NCBI GenBank assembly: GCA_021232515.1
Contig: JAJPOQ010000105.1
Span: 1 to 61,066 of the forward strand
DNA: 61,066 nt
From: Lentisphaeraceae bacterium
Lineage (GTDB): Bacteria; Verrucomicrobiota; Lentisphaeria; Lentisphaerales; Lentisphaeraceae
Reading direction: 5' to 3'
Shown: one piece after another, positions 60,539 through 61,066 of the stretch
Layout: each line of letters begins with the position of its first letter
How positions within the stretch are numbered: position 1 is the stretch's first letter
The notes under the pieces: generated by a model
Told to the model about the DNA's origin: nothing
The model's database searches: none
What the model saw: only the letters and a program-made list of their open reading frames with translations
Program-made: the position numbers and the translations under genes

Positions 60539-61066
60539 GAATACTTTCTTCAATTTTTTATCTCTGTGATCTCAGTATGCTTTGTGGCGGAATATGAGTC
60601 ACTGAGTGTATTAGGCAGGATTAAGCTTTTGTTTTAATGATTAAAAATCAGGATTGGGTTACTTTAGATAACGAGAAATAATATTGATTATTTACTCACC
60701 ATCTTCTTATATTAAGGTGTGAACCACGAAGAGTAGAAGGGTAAGAAGGAGATAAAGATAGTAATAAAAGTTTCTCACAAAGACTCAAAGTCACCAAGAG
60801 TAAGGTTTTTCTTCTAGGTCTTCTAATCTTCGTGGTTAATAATGCACTTTTTTACTTTTTATGTGATTTTACCTGATACTGTAAAACCCTTTACCCATCG
60901 CTTGTTTGTCTTAGTTGACTCTATGTAAGGCTTGCTGATTATTGCATAAATATTTAATTAAAAGTTACTTATGATTATTTTGTGCTATATTAGGTGCAGC
61001 GAAAATTTCTAATAACCTTTAATAGCTTTGCATCTAATGTACAAAAAAAGTCTTTCATCTCAGCCT
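60539..61066. other. 528-bp non-coding end of the window
   Basis: No open frame of useful length and no RNA gene is recognised. It contains an inverted repeat (60722-60837). The last 200 bp are AT-rich and could be the promoter region of a gene beyond the window. Confidence 0.5.
60722..60837. repeat. imperfect inverted repeat with CCACGAAG arms
   Basis: AACCACGAAGAgTAGAAG (60722-60739) and its complement CTTCTAaTCTTCGTGGTT (60820-60837) pair at 17 of 18 positions. The intervening 80 bp contain TCTCACAAAGACTCAAAG. Similar CCACGAAG-type dispersed repeats are common in PVC and other environmental bacteria. Confidence 0.65.

Noticed and set aside
1..61066. CRISPR array, tRNA or rRNA genes
   Set aside because: No regularly spaced short repeats and no recognisable tRNA or rRNA segments were seen by eye; a dedicated scan was not possible.

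Overview
The window looks like a chromosomal segment of a PVC-superphylum bacterium, most likely a marine Lentisphaerota (Lentisphaera-like). The assignment rests on gene content: a giant protein with an N-terminal LEPR-XLL motif, planctomycete-type cytochrome/DUF1549/DUF1553 plus DUF1501 pairs, several DUF1080 proteins, a PVC-type heme-binding dehydrogenase, a pseudopilin-like protein, FecR/ECF-sigma pairs and moderate to low GC. No rRNA, tRNA or CRISPR array was recognised.

Layout. 1-400: two degenerate, head-to-head fragments of an IS66-type accessory gene, then a strong terminator. 549-21543: a divergent secretion-like locus. Leftward are a TolC-family outer-membrane protein and a ~4,200-residue adhesin-like protein (LEPR-XLL, DUF4347, LamG, VCBS/cadherin-like and PA14 modules). 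Rightward is a tightly coupled operon: HlyD-type adaptor, GAF-HlyD fusion, PqqD-like/M50-protease/HlyD fusion, and a short SecA-like ATPase. No ABC transporter is present. I infer that these six genes form an export machine for the giant protein in which SecA-like and M50-like proteins replace the usual type I ABC exporter. 21735-25675: Fe-S/sulfur-transfer operon sufS-sufU-nfu-iscA-like-thiI. 25679-34220: a YdcF-like protein, then a divergent redox locus (di-heme DHOR oxidoreductase plus an unknown anchored protein leftward; pentaheme cytochrome plus outer-membrane barrel rightward).

34249-36635: lipoprotein, DUF1080 protein and a SMUG1-type uracil-DNA glycosylase. 36671-39272: a small decayed accessory island flanked by ~40-bp direct repeats, holding an HsdS tail fragment, a REP-associated tyrosine transposase whose own coding sequence carries REP palindromes, and a broken rhuM gene. 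39266-53249: a regulatory/secreted-protein region. It has a ThuA-DUF1080-LamG protein, two ECF sigma factors around a FecR protein, a DUF1549/1553-DUF1501 operon, a BNR-like secreted protein, a pseudopilin, a PVC-type cytochrome dehydrogenase and a DUF1080 lipoprotein. Four leftward transcription units here, including the sigma-FecR pair, share a bipartite promoter GGTCAGGAT-N13-YCGTTMC with identical spacing, which defines a likely autoregulated ECF regulon visible in this window alone.

53329-60538: a Cys-rich unknown, then a housekeeping run ruvA-ruvB-yicC-pseudouridine synthase-XPB-like helicase-YdcZ-like transporter with overlapping genes, and an alpha/beta hydrolase. The last 0.5 kb is non-coding with an inverted repeat. 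All functions are inferred from motifs in the translated sequence; no database search was run.
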